Assembly: GCA_964642545.1 (NCBI GenBank)
Contig: CAZXQU010000004.1
Coordinates: 1-64,000 of the forward strand
From: QYOJ01 sp964642545
GTDB taxonomy: Bacteria > Bacteroidota > Bacteroidia > Bacteroidales > FEN-979
Direction: 5' to 3'
Length of the DNA stretch: 64,000 nucleotides
Made by a program: the position numbers and the translations under genes. The notes beneath the pieces were generated by a model. The model saw only the letters and a program-made list of their open reading frames with translations. It was not told where the DNA came from and ran no database searches. This document shows, piece after piece, positions 16,938 to 24,470 of the stretch; within the stretch, counting starts at the first letter, position 1; each line of letters begins with the position of its first letter.

Positions 16938-17699
16938 ATGATGAAATCAACGACTTTACTATGTATAATGGCCCTGCTGACCATGGTCGCTTCAGCTCAG
17001 TCCGACACCGCCGGCATCGGGAAAAAGAAGCACAGAAATTTCAAGCTCGATGCGCATGCCGGATATTCGATAGGGTTTGGGAAGTATACTTCCACTGAAA
17101 AGGATGATAAGCAATCGGGCTATGCAGCCAATGGCTTTTTTGTGCAGGTTGAAGGATCATGGCTGGGAAAAAGCGGACTTGGATTGGGGGCAGGGTATTG
17201 CTATCAAAACAGCTGGATCCAGGAAAGTGCCACAAATGACACCCTGGTTGGACAGTACACGGAGCTGGGTTCAAAACACTGGAGTAACCACTACCTGCTG
17301 GGAGGGCCCGTGTTTATAAGGAATTTTGGAAAGTTGTTGCTGACGATCAAACTGCAGGCGGGCGCTGTCCTGGCCTTCTCGCCCGTATTCAGGCTCTGGA
17401 TGCCTTCTACCGATACACTCAATCCAAATACAATGACCCTGAGCGACGGTCCTGGTGCCGGGGTGGCCATGCAGGCTATGGCTGGGATTGGATACAGGGT
17501 GACAGATAATTTAACCATCAATCTTGCGTTCTCATACCTGGGAGGGAACCCCAACCGGACAAAAAGTTATAGTCAATATATTTACGAGACGGATCCGGTT
17601 ACCGGACTGGTTCATCCTGTATTTTATCATGGAGAGCTGGAACGGAAAAAAAAGATATCAACGTTCAATATAGGCCTGGGACTGGTATTTAAGTTATAA
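16938..17699 (+). CDS. Outer-membrane beta-barrel-like protein
   Basis: From the ATG at 16938 (a second ATG follows at once) the protein is 253 residues: signal peptide MMKSTTLLCIMALLTMVASAQ, then alternating aromatic/glycine strands (GYSIGFGKYTS, GFFVQVEGSWLGKSGLGLGAGYCY) and a terminal strand STFNIGLGLVFKL ending in a hydrophobic residue, all typical of 8-10-stranded barrels. The next gene encodes a protein of similar length and pattern. Function unknown. An in-frame upstream start at 16794 would remove the signal peptide and was rejected. Confidence 0.8.
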   Translation: MMKSTTLLCIMALLTMVASAQSDTAGIGKKKHRNFKLDAHAGYSIGFGKYTSTEKDDKQSGYAANGFFVQVEGSWLGKSGLGLGAGYCYQNSWIQESATNDTLVGQYTELGSKHWSNHYLLGGPVFIRNFGKLLLTIKLQAGAVLAFSPVFRLWMPSTDTLNPNTMTLSDGPGAGVAMQAMAGIGYRVTDNLTINLAFSYLGGNPNRTKSYSQYIYETDPVTGLVHPVFYHGELERKKKISTFNIGLGLVFKL

Positions 17700-17715
17700 C
17701 GTTATAATTTATTCA

Positions 17716-18474
17716 ATGGTTAAACGATTACTCATTTTTCTCCTGATCTCGTTTTATTTTGTGACTACTAATGGACAGGTCAGCATCAGAGACTCTTCCA
17801 TCGCCATTCCAATGATCTATGCGACCTACAGCTATCAGTTTCCTGGCGGGGACCTGGCTGTTCGGTTCGGATCTAACTCCAGCATCGGGGGGGGATTTCT
17901 TGTTAAGACGAAATCAAACTGGTTGATCGGCGTTGAAGGGAATTTTCAGTTTGGAAGTTCTGTCAAGAACCAGGATAGTCTCTTTACATCCATCTCTACA
18001 CCCGAAGGGTACATCATTGATGCCAATGGAAAGATTGCCGATGTAGTCCTTTATATGCGGGGATTCAGTTTTTTTGGCAGCTTTGGTAAATTATTCCCAT
18101 GGGTGGGACCCAATCCTAACAGCGGATTTACCCTGATGGCTGGAGCCGGCTATCTGCAGAACAAGATGCGTATTCTCAACCCCGATAACACTGCGCCCCA
18201 ACTGCAGGGGGATTATAGGAAAGGATATGACAGACAGAATGGGGGTATTGCCCTCACGGCCACTGTTGGATACCTCTACATGAGCTCCAGCCGATTATTG
18301 AACTTTAGCCTTGGGTTTGAATTTATCCAGGCCTGGACAAAGAGCCGACGGGAGGTGGACTTCAATACCGGGAAACCCGATCCGGCTAAACTCTCCAGTC
18401 AGTATTACGGGATCAAAGCCACATGGAATATCCCATTGTATCGGAGAAGCCCGAAGGAATTCTACCTCTATTAA
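17716..18474 (+). CDS. Outer-membrane beta-barrel-like protein
   Basis: A 252-residue exported protein (signal peptide MVKRLLIFLLISFYFVTTNGQ). Strands include YATYSYQFPGGDLAVRFG, GGGFLVKTKSNWLIGVEGNFQFGS and GIALTATVGYLYMSSSRLLNFSLGFEF. The end YGIKATWNIPLYRRSPKEFYLY leaves the barrel by a short tail. It is 16 bases downstream of the similar 16938 gene and 29 bases upstream of waaA, so it is probably transcribed with LPS-core synthesis. Function unknown. Confidence 0.8.
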   Translation: MVKRLLIFLLISFYFVTTNGQVSIRDSSIAIPMIYATYSYQFPGGDLAVRFGSNSSIGGGFLVKTKSNWLIGVEGNFQFGSSVKNQDSLFTSISTPEGYIIDANGKIADVVLYMRGFSFFGSFGKLFPWVGPNPNSGFTLMAGAGYLQNKMRILNPDNTAPQLQGDYRKGYDRQNGGIALTATVGYLYMSSSRLLNFSLGFEFIQAWTKSRREVDFNTGKPDPAKLSSQYYGIKATWNIPLYRRSPKEFYLY

Positions 18475-18503
18475 AGTCAGAAGTCAGAAGCCCACTGCCA
18501 ACT

Positions 18504-20014
18504 ATGAGTATACTTTATACCTTAAGCATTCTTCTCTATGGACTGGGAATCCGGATTGCTGCGCTGTTTAATCCCAAAGCGAAGCGATGGGTTCAGGGAC
18601 GGAAAGGACTTTTCAGAAAACTGGACGAGACCCTCAAACAGAACCAGGGTAATTGGAAAGGAAATGTATGGTTTCATTGCGCCTCCCTGGGAGAGTTTGA
18701 ACAAGGATGCCCGGTAATTGAAGGTTTCCGTGAACTTTATCCCGATTACAGGATCATCCTTACCTTCTATTCCCCTAGTGGATACGAAGTGAGAAACTCC
18801 TATCAAGGAGCCGAAGGGGTCTTCTACATGCCACTGGATACCCCACTTAATGCCCGAAGATGGATAAACAGGCTGAATCCAAAACTTGTCTTTATCGTCA
18901 AGTATGAGTATTGGTTCAACTTCCTGAAAGTACTTAGTCAAAAGCGGATCCCTGTGTTTATCATCTCTGCTATATTCCACGAGAACCAACTATTTTTCAA
19001 GAAATATAGCAACTGGTTTAAAAAGCAACTCAACCATGTCTCGTGGTTCTTCCTTCAGAGTGAAGATGCAAAAAAACTAGCCGAAACACTGGGTATAAAA
19101 AACTTCACGATAAGTGGAGATACCCGATTTGATCGGGTATGGAGCATCAGGCAACAGCACAAATCCTTTCCCCTGATTGAGGAGTTTGCAAGGGATGCAC
19201 GAGTTATTTTGGGAGGAAGTACCTGGGAGCCGGATGAAGAGATGATCCTCGGTTTACTCAATGAAAACCATCCCAATTTGAAGTTCATCATCGCCCCGCA
19301 TGAAGTGCACCCGTCGAGGATCGAAGCACTTGAAGCCAGTTGGCAGTTTGCAGTTTGCAGTTGGCAGAAGACACAGGACACGCCATCAGGTATCGCGAAT
19401 CACGGATCGCGGATCGCGGATCGCGGACCAGCGGTTATCAGGTATTCACAGCTAACAAAAGAAACCGCTTCTTCGGCCCGCGTCATTATCATGGATTCCA
19501 TCGGCATCCTTGCACATCTGTATCAGNNNNNNNNNNNNNNNNNNNNNNNNNNNNNNNNNNNNNNNNNNNNNNNNNNNNNNNNNNNNNNNNNNNNNNNNNN
19601 NNNNNNNNNNNNNNNNNNNNNNNNNNTTCGGCCCGCGTCATTATCATGGATTCCATCGGCATCCTTGCACATCTGTATCAGTATGCATATGTCTCGGTGA
19701 TCGGTGGTGGCTTCGGGGTAGGCATCCACAACACGCTTGAAGCCGCTGCTTTCGGGAACCCTGTGGCGTTCGGCCCAAATTTCCAGAAATTTTCTGAAGC
19801 CAGGGAGTTGGTTCGTTTGGGAGGAGCTTTCTCTATTCGAAATTCAACTGAATTGTCAGAGTTGGTAAATGGGTTGTTGGAAAATGAGGAAGAGTATCAT
19901 AGAATCTCCTACATCTGCCATAATTATGTCGAAAACAACCGGGGCGCCACACACCGGATCCTGCAGGGAATCCAAACCCTTGGCTTTATAGCATCTTCAC
20001 GGAAAAATTCCTGA
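18504..20014 (+). CDS. waaA: 3-deoxy-D-manno-octulosonic acid transferase WaaA, interrupted by an assembly gap
   Basis: Inner-membrane GT30 enzyme that adds Kdo to lipid A precursor. The start MSILYTLSILLYGLGIRIAAL is the membrane anchor. FHCASLGEFEQG contains the conserved Glu; EYWFNFL, IIAPHEVHPSRIE and SVIGGGFGVGIHNTLEAAAFG are family motifs. The 100 N at 19527-19626 are flanked by identical 55-base copies. Collapsing them keeps the frame and gives about 451 residues. Roughly 30 residues (about 279-312) between the PHEVHP motif and RYSQL are encoded by two short repeat families and appear to be an in-frame insertion. An upstream in-frame ATG at 18423 overlaps the preceding gene and was rejected. 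Confidence 0.92.
19339..19429. repeat. Two repeat families inserted in frame in waaA
   Basis: TTGGCAGTTTGCAGTTTGCAG words (about 19339-19366) are followed by three to four tandem CGGATCG units (about 19391-19429). They encode SWQFAVCSWQ and GSRIADRG within WaaA. The second family also occurs near mutY and in murF/alr. Confidence 0.75.
19527..19626. other. Run of 100 N, probably a false scaffold gap
   Basis: The 55 bases before the run (19472-19526) are identical to the 55 after it (19627-19681). This is the signature of two contigs that overlap but were scaffolded with a default gap. Merging restores an open waaA frame. Confidence 0.9.
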
Positions 20015-20046
20015 TGCCAATACTCCGCTATCTCCACGAATAGTTC

Positions 20047-20054
20047 TATATTTG
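20047..20054 (+). promoter_or_regulatory. -7 box of the 20093 lipoprotein gene
   Basis: TATATTTG, 38 bases before the ATG at 20093, matches TAnnTTTG. Confidence 0.5.
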
Positions 20055-20092
20055 TTTTAAATAAAAATTAGGGATTAACAAATTTACATACA

Positions 20093-20737
20093 ATGGAAAA
20101 AAGGTCCTTTTTATCACTGGGAATAGTGGCAATAGCTTTTGCCTTTATCTTTACAGGATGTTCCCCAGTATCACTTACTTCATGGAAAAACCCGAAAGTA
20201 GACGAGCAGATAAGCAAAGTGGTCGTTTGGGGTATGTTCAAAAAATTGGAATACGAAAAACCTTTCGAAGATGCCATGGTCGCCTATCTTAACTCTAAAG
20301 GGATGAAGGCAACATCTGCCCTTACGTTTTTAAATCCCACAGTTAAATATGAATACACGGATCTGGAGAGGATGATAGACAGTGTTGGTGCAGATGGCAT
20401 TCTTATCTTTGCTTACAAGGGAGTAGATACTGAGAAGGATTATGTGCCGGTTTCAACCTCAATCTATCCTTCTTACTATTACAATTACTATGGATATTAC
20501 AACTGGTATTACCCATACTACGGTCCAGGTTATAATGTAGTTACATCGGGTGGTTACTGGAATACCACCACCATTGTCAACCTCACCGCCAACCTATACG
20601 GAAATTCCAAGGATGAACTGCTTTGGACAGCACAAGTAAGTATAACCAATCCCGATTACGTAGACACGGCGGCAAGTGAAATTGCCAAAAGCGTATATCA
20701 GGATTGGTCTAAAAACGGCATCCTGAAATTCAAATAA
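20093..20737 (+). CDS. Lipoprotein, DUF4136-like
   Basis: A 214-residue protein with signal peptide and lipobox FTGC (Cys23). The mature part begins SPVSLTSWKNPKVDEQISKVVVWG and has a Tyr-rich low-complexity stretch (SYYYNYYGYYNWYYPYYGPGYN). It ends SEIAKSVYQDWSKNGILKFK; the stop codon touches the second N run. The overall pattern resembles DUF4136-type envelope lipoproteins. Function unknown. Confidence 0.75.
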   Translation: MEKRSFLSLGIVAIAFAFIFTGCSPVSLTSWKNPKVDEQISKVVVWGMFKKLEYEKPFEDAMVAYLNSKGMKATSALTFLNPTVKYEYTDLERMIDSVGADGILIFAYKGVDTEKDYVPVSTSIYPSYYYNYYGYYNWYYPYYGPGYNVVTSGGYWNTTTIVNLTANLYGNSKDELLWTAQVSITNPDYVDTAASEIAKSVYQDWSKNGILKFK

Positions 20738-20837
20738 NNNNNNNNNNNNNNNNNNNNNNNNNNNNNNNNNNNNNNNNNNNNNNNNNNNNNNNNNNNNNNN
20801 NNNNNNNNNNNNNNNNNNNNNNNNNNNNNNNNNNNNN
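20738..20837. other. Run of 100 N, apparent true assembly gap
   Basis: Unlike the first N run, the flanks are not duplicated. The gap removes the extreme C-terminus of MqnC. Confidence 0.9.
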
Positions 20838-21893
20838 AGGAGTAAATCCTGCTTCGCGGATAGCTTGTTGGATGCCGCCGGCATCAAAGGTGTTGGAGGC
20901 TCCTGCCACGGAAACCACATTCTCTTCAATCATGATGCTCCCGAAATCGTTGGCGCCGGCATGGAGACACAGTTGAGAGGTCTCTTTTCCTACAGTGAGC
21001 CATGATGCCTGGATATACGGGATGTTGGGAAGCATGATGCGGCTGATGGCAATCATACGGATGTACTCTTCCGGTGTTACCTTGTTGGTGATGCCTGATT
21101 TTTTTCGCAGCTGCGTATTTTCATCCTGAAAGGGCCAGGGGACGAAGTTCAAAAAACCTTTATGTCCTGCAGGCCGCTCCGATTGAACTGTTCGAAGCGC
21201 AATCAGGTGTTCCAGCCGCTCTTCAATGGTTTCGATGTGGCCGAACATCATGGTGGCCGAGGTGGTGAGGTTGAGCTCATGCGCAGCCCGCATCACCTCC
21301 AGCCATTCACGGGTGGAACATTTGGCAGGGGAGAGCTCTTTTCGAACACGGTCAACAAGGATCTCGGCGCCGGCGCCGGGCAAACTGCTTAACCCGGCCT
21401 CAACGAGCTGTTGCAAAACCACCTTGTACGAGAGTCCTTCCATCTTCGCCAGGTGGACAATTTCAGGAGGTCCAAGGGCATGAAGTCGCAGGGTGGGATA
21501 GTGACTCCTCAGGTCGCGAAACAGTTGCTGGTAAAACGCCATCCCCAGCTTGGGATGCATCCCGCCTTGCAGAAGTAACTGGTTGCCGCCCAGTTTCTGC
21601 ATCTCATCGATCTTTTGGATGTAATCGTGAAGCGTTGTGATATAGGCATCTTCACTCAGGGCAGGGCGGTAGAAATTGCAAAACTTGCACCCTGAAAGGC
21701 AAATATTTGTAATGTTTACATTCCTGTCAATGATCCAGGTCACCACCTTATCGGGATGTTGTTTCTGCTTCAGGGTATTCCCTAGCGCCATCAGGGTTGA
21801 AAGCGGAACTTCAGAAAATAACAGCCCCCCCTCGCTGGCATCCAGAAACTCCATGGAAAGTGCCTTATCAATGATCTGGTTCAGACTCAGCAT
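20838..21893 (-). CDS. mqnC: Cyclic dehypoxanthinyl futalosine synthase MqnC, C-terminus lost in gap
   Basis: Radical SAM enzyme of the futalosine route to menaquinone. The 352 visible residues include the cluster motif CLSGCKFC (C-x3-C-x2-C) after VTWIIDRNVNITNI, QGGMHPKLGMAFY, LHALGPPEI and GAGAEIL. The sequence breaks at AREAGFTP-like IREAGFTP, where the family has only about ten more residues. It implies that other mqn genes are present elsewhere in the genome. It is divergent from pepA with overlapping promoters. Confidence 0.92.
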
Positions 21894-21911
21894 TCGCCGC
21901 TGTTTTTTTTC

Positions 21912-21919
21912 TAACTTTG
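21912..21919 (+). promoter_or_regulatory. -7 box of pepA
   Basis: TAACTTTG, 31 bases before the pepA ATG. It lies within the likely leader of the divergent mqnC transcript. Confidence 0.5.
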
Positions 21920-21933
21920 CAATCTTCAGCGCC

Positions 21934-21941
21934 CAAAATTA
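21934..21941 (-). promoter_or_regulatory. -7 box of mqnC
   Basis: TAATTTTG on the minus strand, 40 bases before the mqnC ATG. The pepA and mqnC boxes face each other across a 57-base gap, so the two transcription units probably overlap at their 5' ends. Confidence 0.5.
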
Positions 21942-21950
21942 AGAAAAAAG

Positions 21951-23387
21951 ATGCACCCTAAAATTATTGCCCAAAGCGGGCTCACACACGGGGATAACCT
22001 TGTCCTCCTTGCCGAATCACCCAAAACACTTCCTGACGGAATTTTTTCCGACCCTGAGATGAAGTTTATTCGTGATCAGCACCAACAAAAGGTGGAGATG
22101 ATCCCATTTAACCGACTTGACCACTGGGTATTGGTTCAGTTTATTCCAGCTGAGAAAGATACAAATGAGCGCAGGGAGAAGTGCCGCACAGCAGGTGACA
22201 AGATCCAGGTTCTTCTGAACGGGCATAAGGTAACCCGGCTAACCCTTTTCGATGTGGACTTAAAGAAAGAAGAATCGATAGCACTTCTGGAGGGAATGTC
22301 GCTGGGCAGCTACCAGTTCTTTAAGTACAAGACAGACAGGGAAGGTGCGAATACCCTCATGGAGATCGGTATCTTCAGTGGAACTGTTGGGAAAAAGGAG
22401 GTTGCAGAACTGAATGCGATGCTGAATGGGGTTGATTTTACCCGCGATTTGGTCAATGAACCAAACTCCTATCTCACAGCAGCAACGTTTGCCAAAGAGA
22501 TTGAATCCTCTGCTGTAAAAGCCGGAATCACGGTTGAGGTCCTGAGTAAAAAAAAGATTGAAGCTCTTAAGATGGGTGGCCTTTTGGGTGTCAACAAAGG
22601 GAGTCATGAACCCCCTCTCTTCATCATCCTCGAATATAAGCCGGGAAAACCAAAGAACAAAAAACCCATTGTTCTTGTTGGGAAAGGGATTGTTTACGAC
22701 ACCGGAGGGATGGACCTGAAAACCGGGTCGCACATGGAGAACATGAAGACCGATATGGCTGGGGGTGCAGCGATTGCAGGAGCAATGCTGGCGATTGCCA
22801 AAGCTAAGCTTCCGGTACATATTGTCGGACTGATTCCGGCCACAGATAACTGGCCCGGCCCTCAGGCAATTGTTTCGGGTGATATCCTCAGGATGCATAA
22901 CGGGACAACGGTGGAGGTGATCAACACCGACGCCGAAGGCCGGTTGATCCTCGCCGATGCGCTCAGCTATGCCAAAAGGTACGATCCTCAACTTACTATC
23001 GACCTGGCAACACTCACAGGATCAGCTGTTCGGGCAATCGGAAAACGGGCAATCGCCGGGATGCAGTCGGATGCTGGAGCAGCGTTTGACCAGTTGAGAA
23101 CCTGCGGGTTTGATGTGTACGAACGAATTGTGGAACTTCCGTTATGGGACGACTATGGCGAAGAACTCAAATCGCAGATAGCCGATCTGAAAAACCTTGG
23201 GGGTCCCGAAGCGGGCGCCATCACGGCCGGGAAATTCCTGCAGAAGTTCACCAGCTATCCCTACATCCATCTGGATATTGCCGGCCCCTCCTTCCTCGAC
23301 AAACGCGACTCCTACCGCGGCCTGGGAGCCACAGGGGTTGGCGTTCGACTTCTGGTAAAGTTTTTTATTCACCATTTCACTATTTAA
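21951..23387 (+). CDS. pepA: M17 leucyl aminopeptidase
   Basis: A 478-residue cytosolic two-metal aminopeptidase. The C-terminal catalytic domain shows the metal-ligand segments GKGIVYDTGGMDLKTG and KTDMAGGAAIAGAM, and the M17 signature NTDAEGRL with ALSYAKRY. The last residues FFIHHFTI are written by a short repeat word (CACCATTTCACTATTT) like the hairpin after ssb, so the native C-terminus may have been altered by a repeat. pdxA begins three bases after the stop. Confidence 0.93.
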   Translation: MHPKIIAQSGLTHGDNLVLLAESPKTLPDGIFSDPEMKFIRDQHQQKVEMIPFNRLDHWVLVQFIPAEKDTNERREKCRTAGDKIQVLLNGHKVTRLTLFDVDLKKEESIALLEGMSLGSYQFFKYKTDREGANTLMEIGIFSGTVGKKEVAELNAMLNGVDFTRDLVNEPNSYLTAATFAKEIESSAVKAGITVEVLSKKKIEALKMGGLLGVNKGSHEPPLFIILEYKPGKPKNKKPIVLVGKGIVYDTGGMDLKTGSHMENMKTDMAGGAAIAGAMLAIAKAKLPVHIVGLIPATDNWPGPQAIVSGDILRMHNGTTVEVINTDAEGRLILADALSYAKRYDPQLTIDLATLTGSAVRAIGKRAIAGMQSDAGAAFDQLRTCGFDVYERIVELPLWDDYGEELKSQIADLKNLGGPEAGAITAGKFLQKFTSYPYIHLDIAGPSFLDKRDSYRGLGATGVGVRLLVKFFIHHFTI

Positions 23388-23390
23388 ACT

Positions 23391-24470
23391 ATGGACCAAC
23401 CTCTCAATAACGAAAACCGCATCCGGATCGGCATCTCTCACGGCGATATCAATGGTATCAGCTATGAAGTCATCATCCAAACCCTTCAGGATCAACGCCT
23501 GTTTGAAAACTATACGATCATCCTTTATGGCTCTTCCAAAGTAGCATCATACTACCGGAAGCTGATGGATATCAACGAAGTGAACTTCAACACGATTAAA
23601 AAAGCTGGGCAGGCAAACCCCCGCAGGCCTAATATTATCAACGTGATCGAAGAGGAGGTCCGTATCGATATGGGAAGTGTCACCCCCATTGCAGGAGAAC
23701 TTGCTTACAAGGCGCTGGAGATGGCGATGACCGACCTCTTGCATGGCGATATCGACGTGTTGGTGACCGCACCCATCAGCAAGAAGAATATCCAGTCGGA
23801 AAACTTTCAGTTTCCCGGGCATACAGAATACCTGGCCGCACGTTGCAAGGTTGACGATTCGCTGATGCTGATGGTGAACCGTGACTTCAGGATCGGCGTT
23901 GTTACAGGGCACATTCCGCTGCATAAGGTTTCGGAGGCAATAACAACCGAACTCATCGTAAGAAAAATCAAGATCCTGAATGAATCACTCAAACAGGACT
24001 TCGGCATCTTCAAGCCGAAGATCGCTGTTCTGGCGTTGAACCCTCACGCCGGCGACGACGGACTAATTGGAGATGAAGATCAAACAATTATAAAACCGGC
24101 GATCGACGAAGCTTTTGCAAACGATATCCTGGCCTTTGGACCCTATCCAGCCGATGGTTTCCTGGGCACTTCCAACTTCAAAGAGTTTGATGGAATTCTA
24201 GCCATGTATCACGACCAGGGTATGATACCTTTCAAGTTGTTATCCTTCGACGAAGGGGTGAATTTTACGGCAGGACTTCCAATCGTTCGTACCTCGCCGG
24301 CGCATGGAACAGCATTTGATATAACCGGCAAGAACGAAGCTAACCCTCAGGCTTTCAGGAATGCGCTATTCCAGGGATGTGATATCTTTACAAACAGGTT
24401 GGAGTACAAGAAATTGTTGAGCAATCCACTGAAAACGCAGAAGCAGGCAAAAGAGAGTCAAAACGAATGA
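23391..24470 (+). CDS. pdxA: 4-hydroxythreonine-4-phosphate dehydrogenase PdxA
   Basis: A 359-residue NAD-dependent enzyme of pyridoxal phosphate synthesis by the DXP-dependent route. Landmarks: GISHGDINGISYEVI, TAPISKKNI, FPGHTEYLA, VTGHIPL, LALNPHAGD, YHDQGMIPFKLLSF (metal-binding His) and RTSPAHGTAFDI. It lies between pepA and murF/alr, overlapping the latter by four bases. A cofactor link to the PLP-dependent racemase domain downstream is suggestive but may be chance. Confidence 0.95.
   Translation: MDQPLNNENRIRIGISHGDINGISYEVIIQTLQDQRLFENYTIILYGSSKVASYYRKLMDINEVNFNTIKKAGQANPRRPNIINVIEEEVRIDMGSVTPIAGELAYKALEMAMTDLLHGDIDVLVTAPISKKNIQSENFQFPGHTEYLAARCKVDDSLMLMVNRDFRIGVVTGHIPLHKVSEAITTELIVRKIKILNESLKQDFGIFKPKIAVLALNPHAGDDGLIGDEDQTIIKPAIDEAFANDILAFGPYPADGFLGTSNFKEFDGILAMYHDQGMIPFKLLSFDEGVNFTAGLPIVRTSPAHGTAFDITGKNEANPQAFRNALFQGCDIFTNRLEYKKLLSNPLKTQKQAKESQNE

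Noticed and set aside
22260..22991. 243-codon open frame antisense to pepA
   Set aside because: Cys/His-rich random-looking product; pepA is clearly coding.
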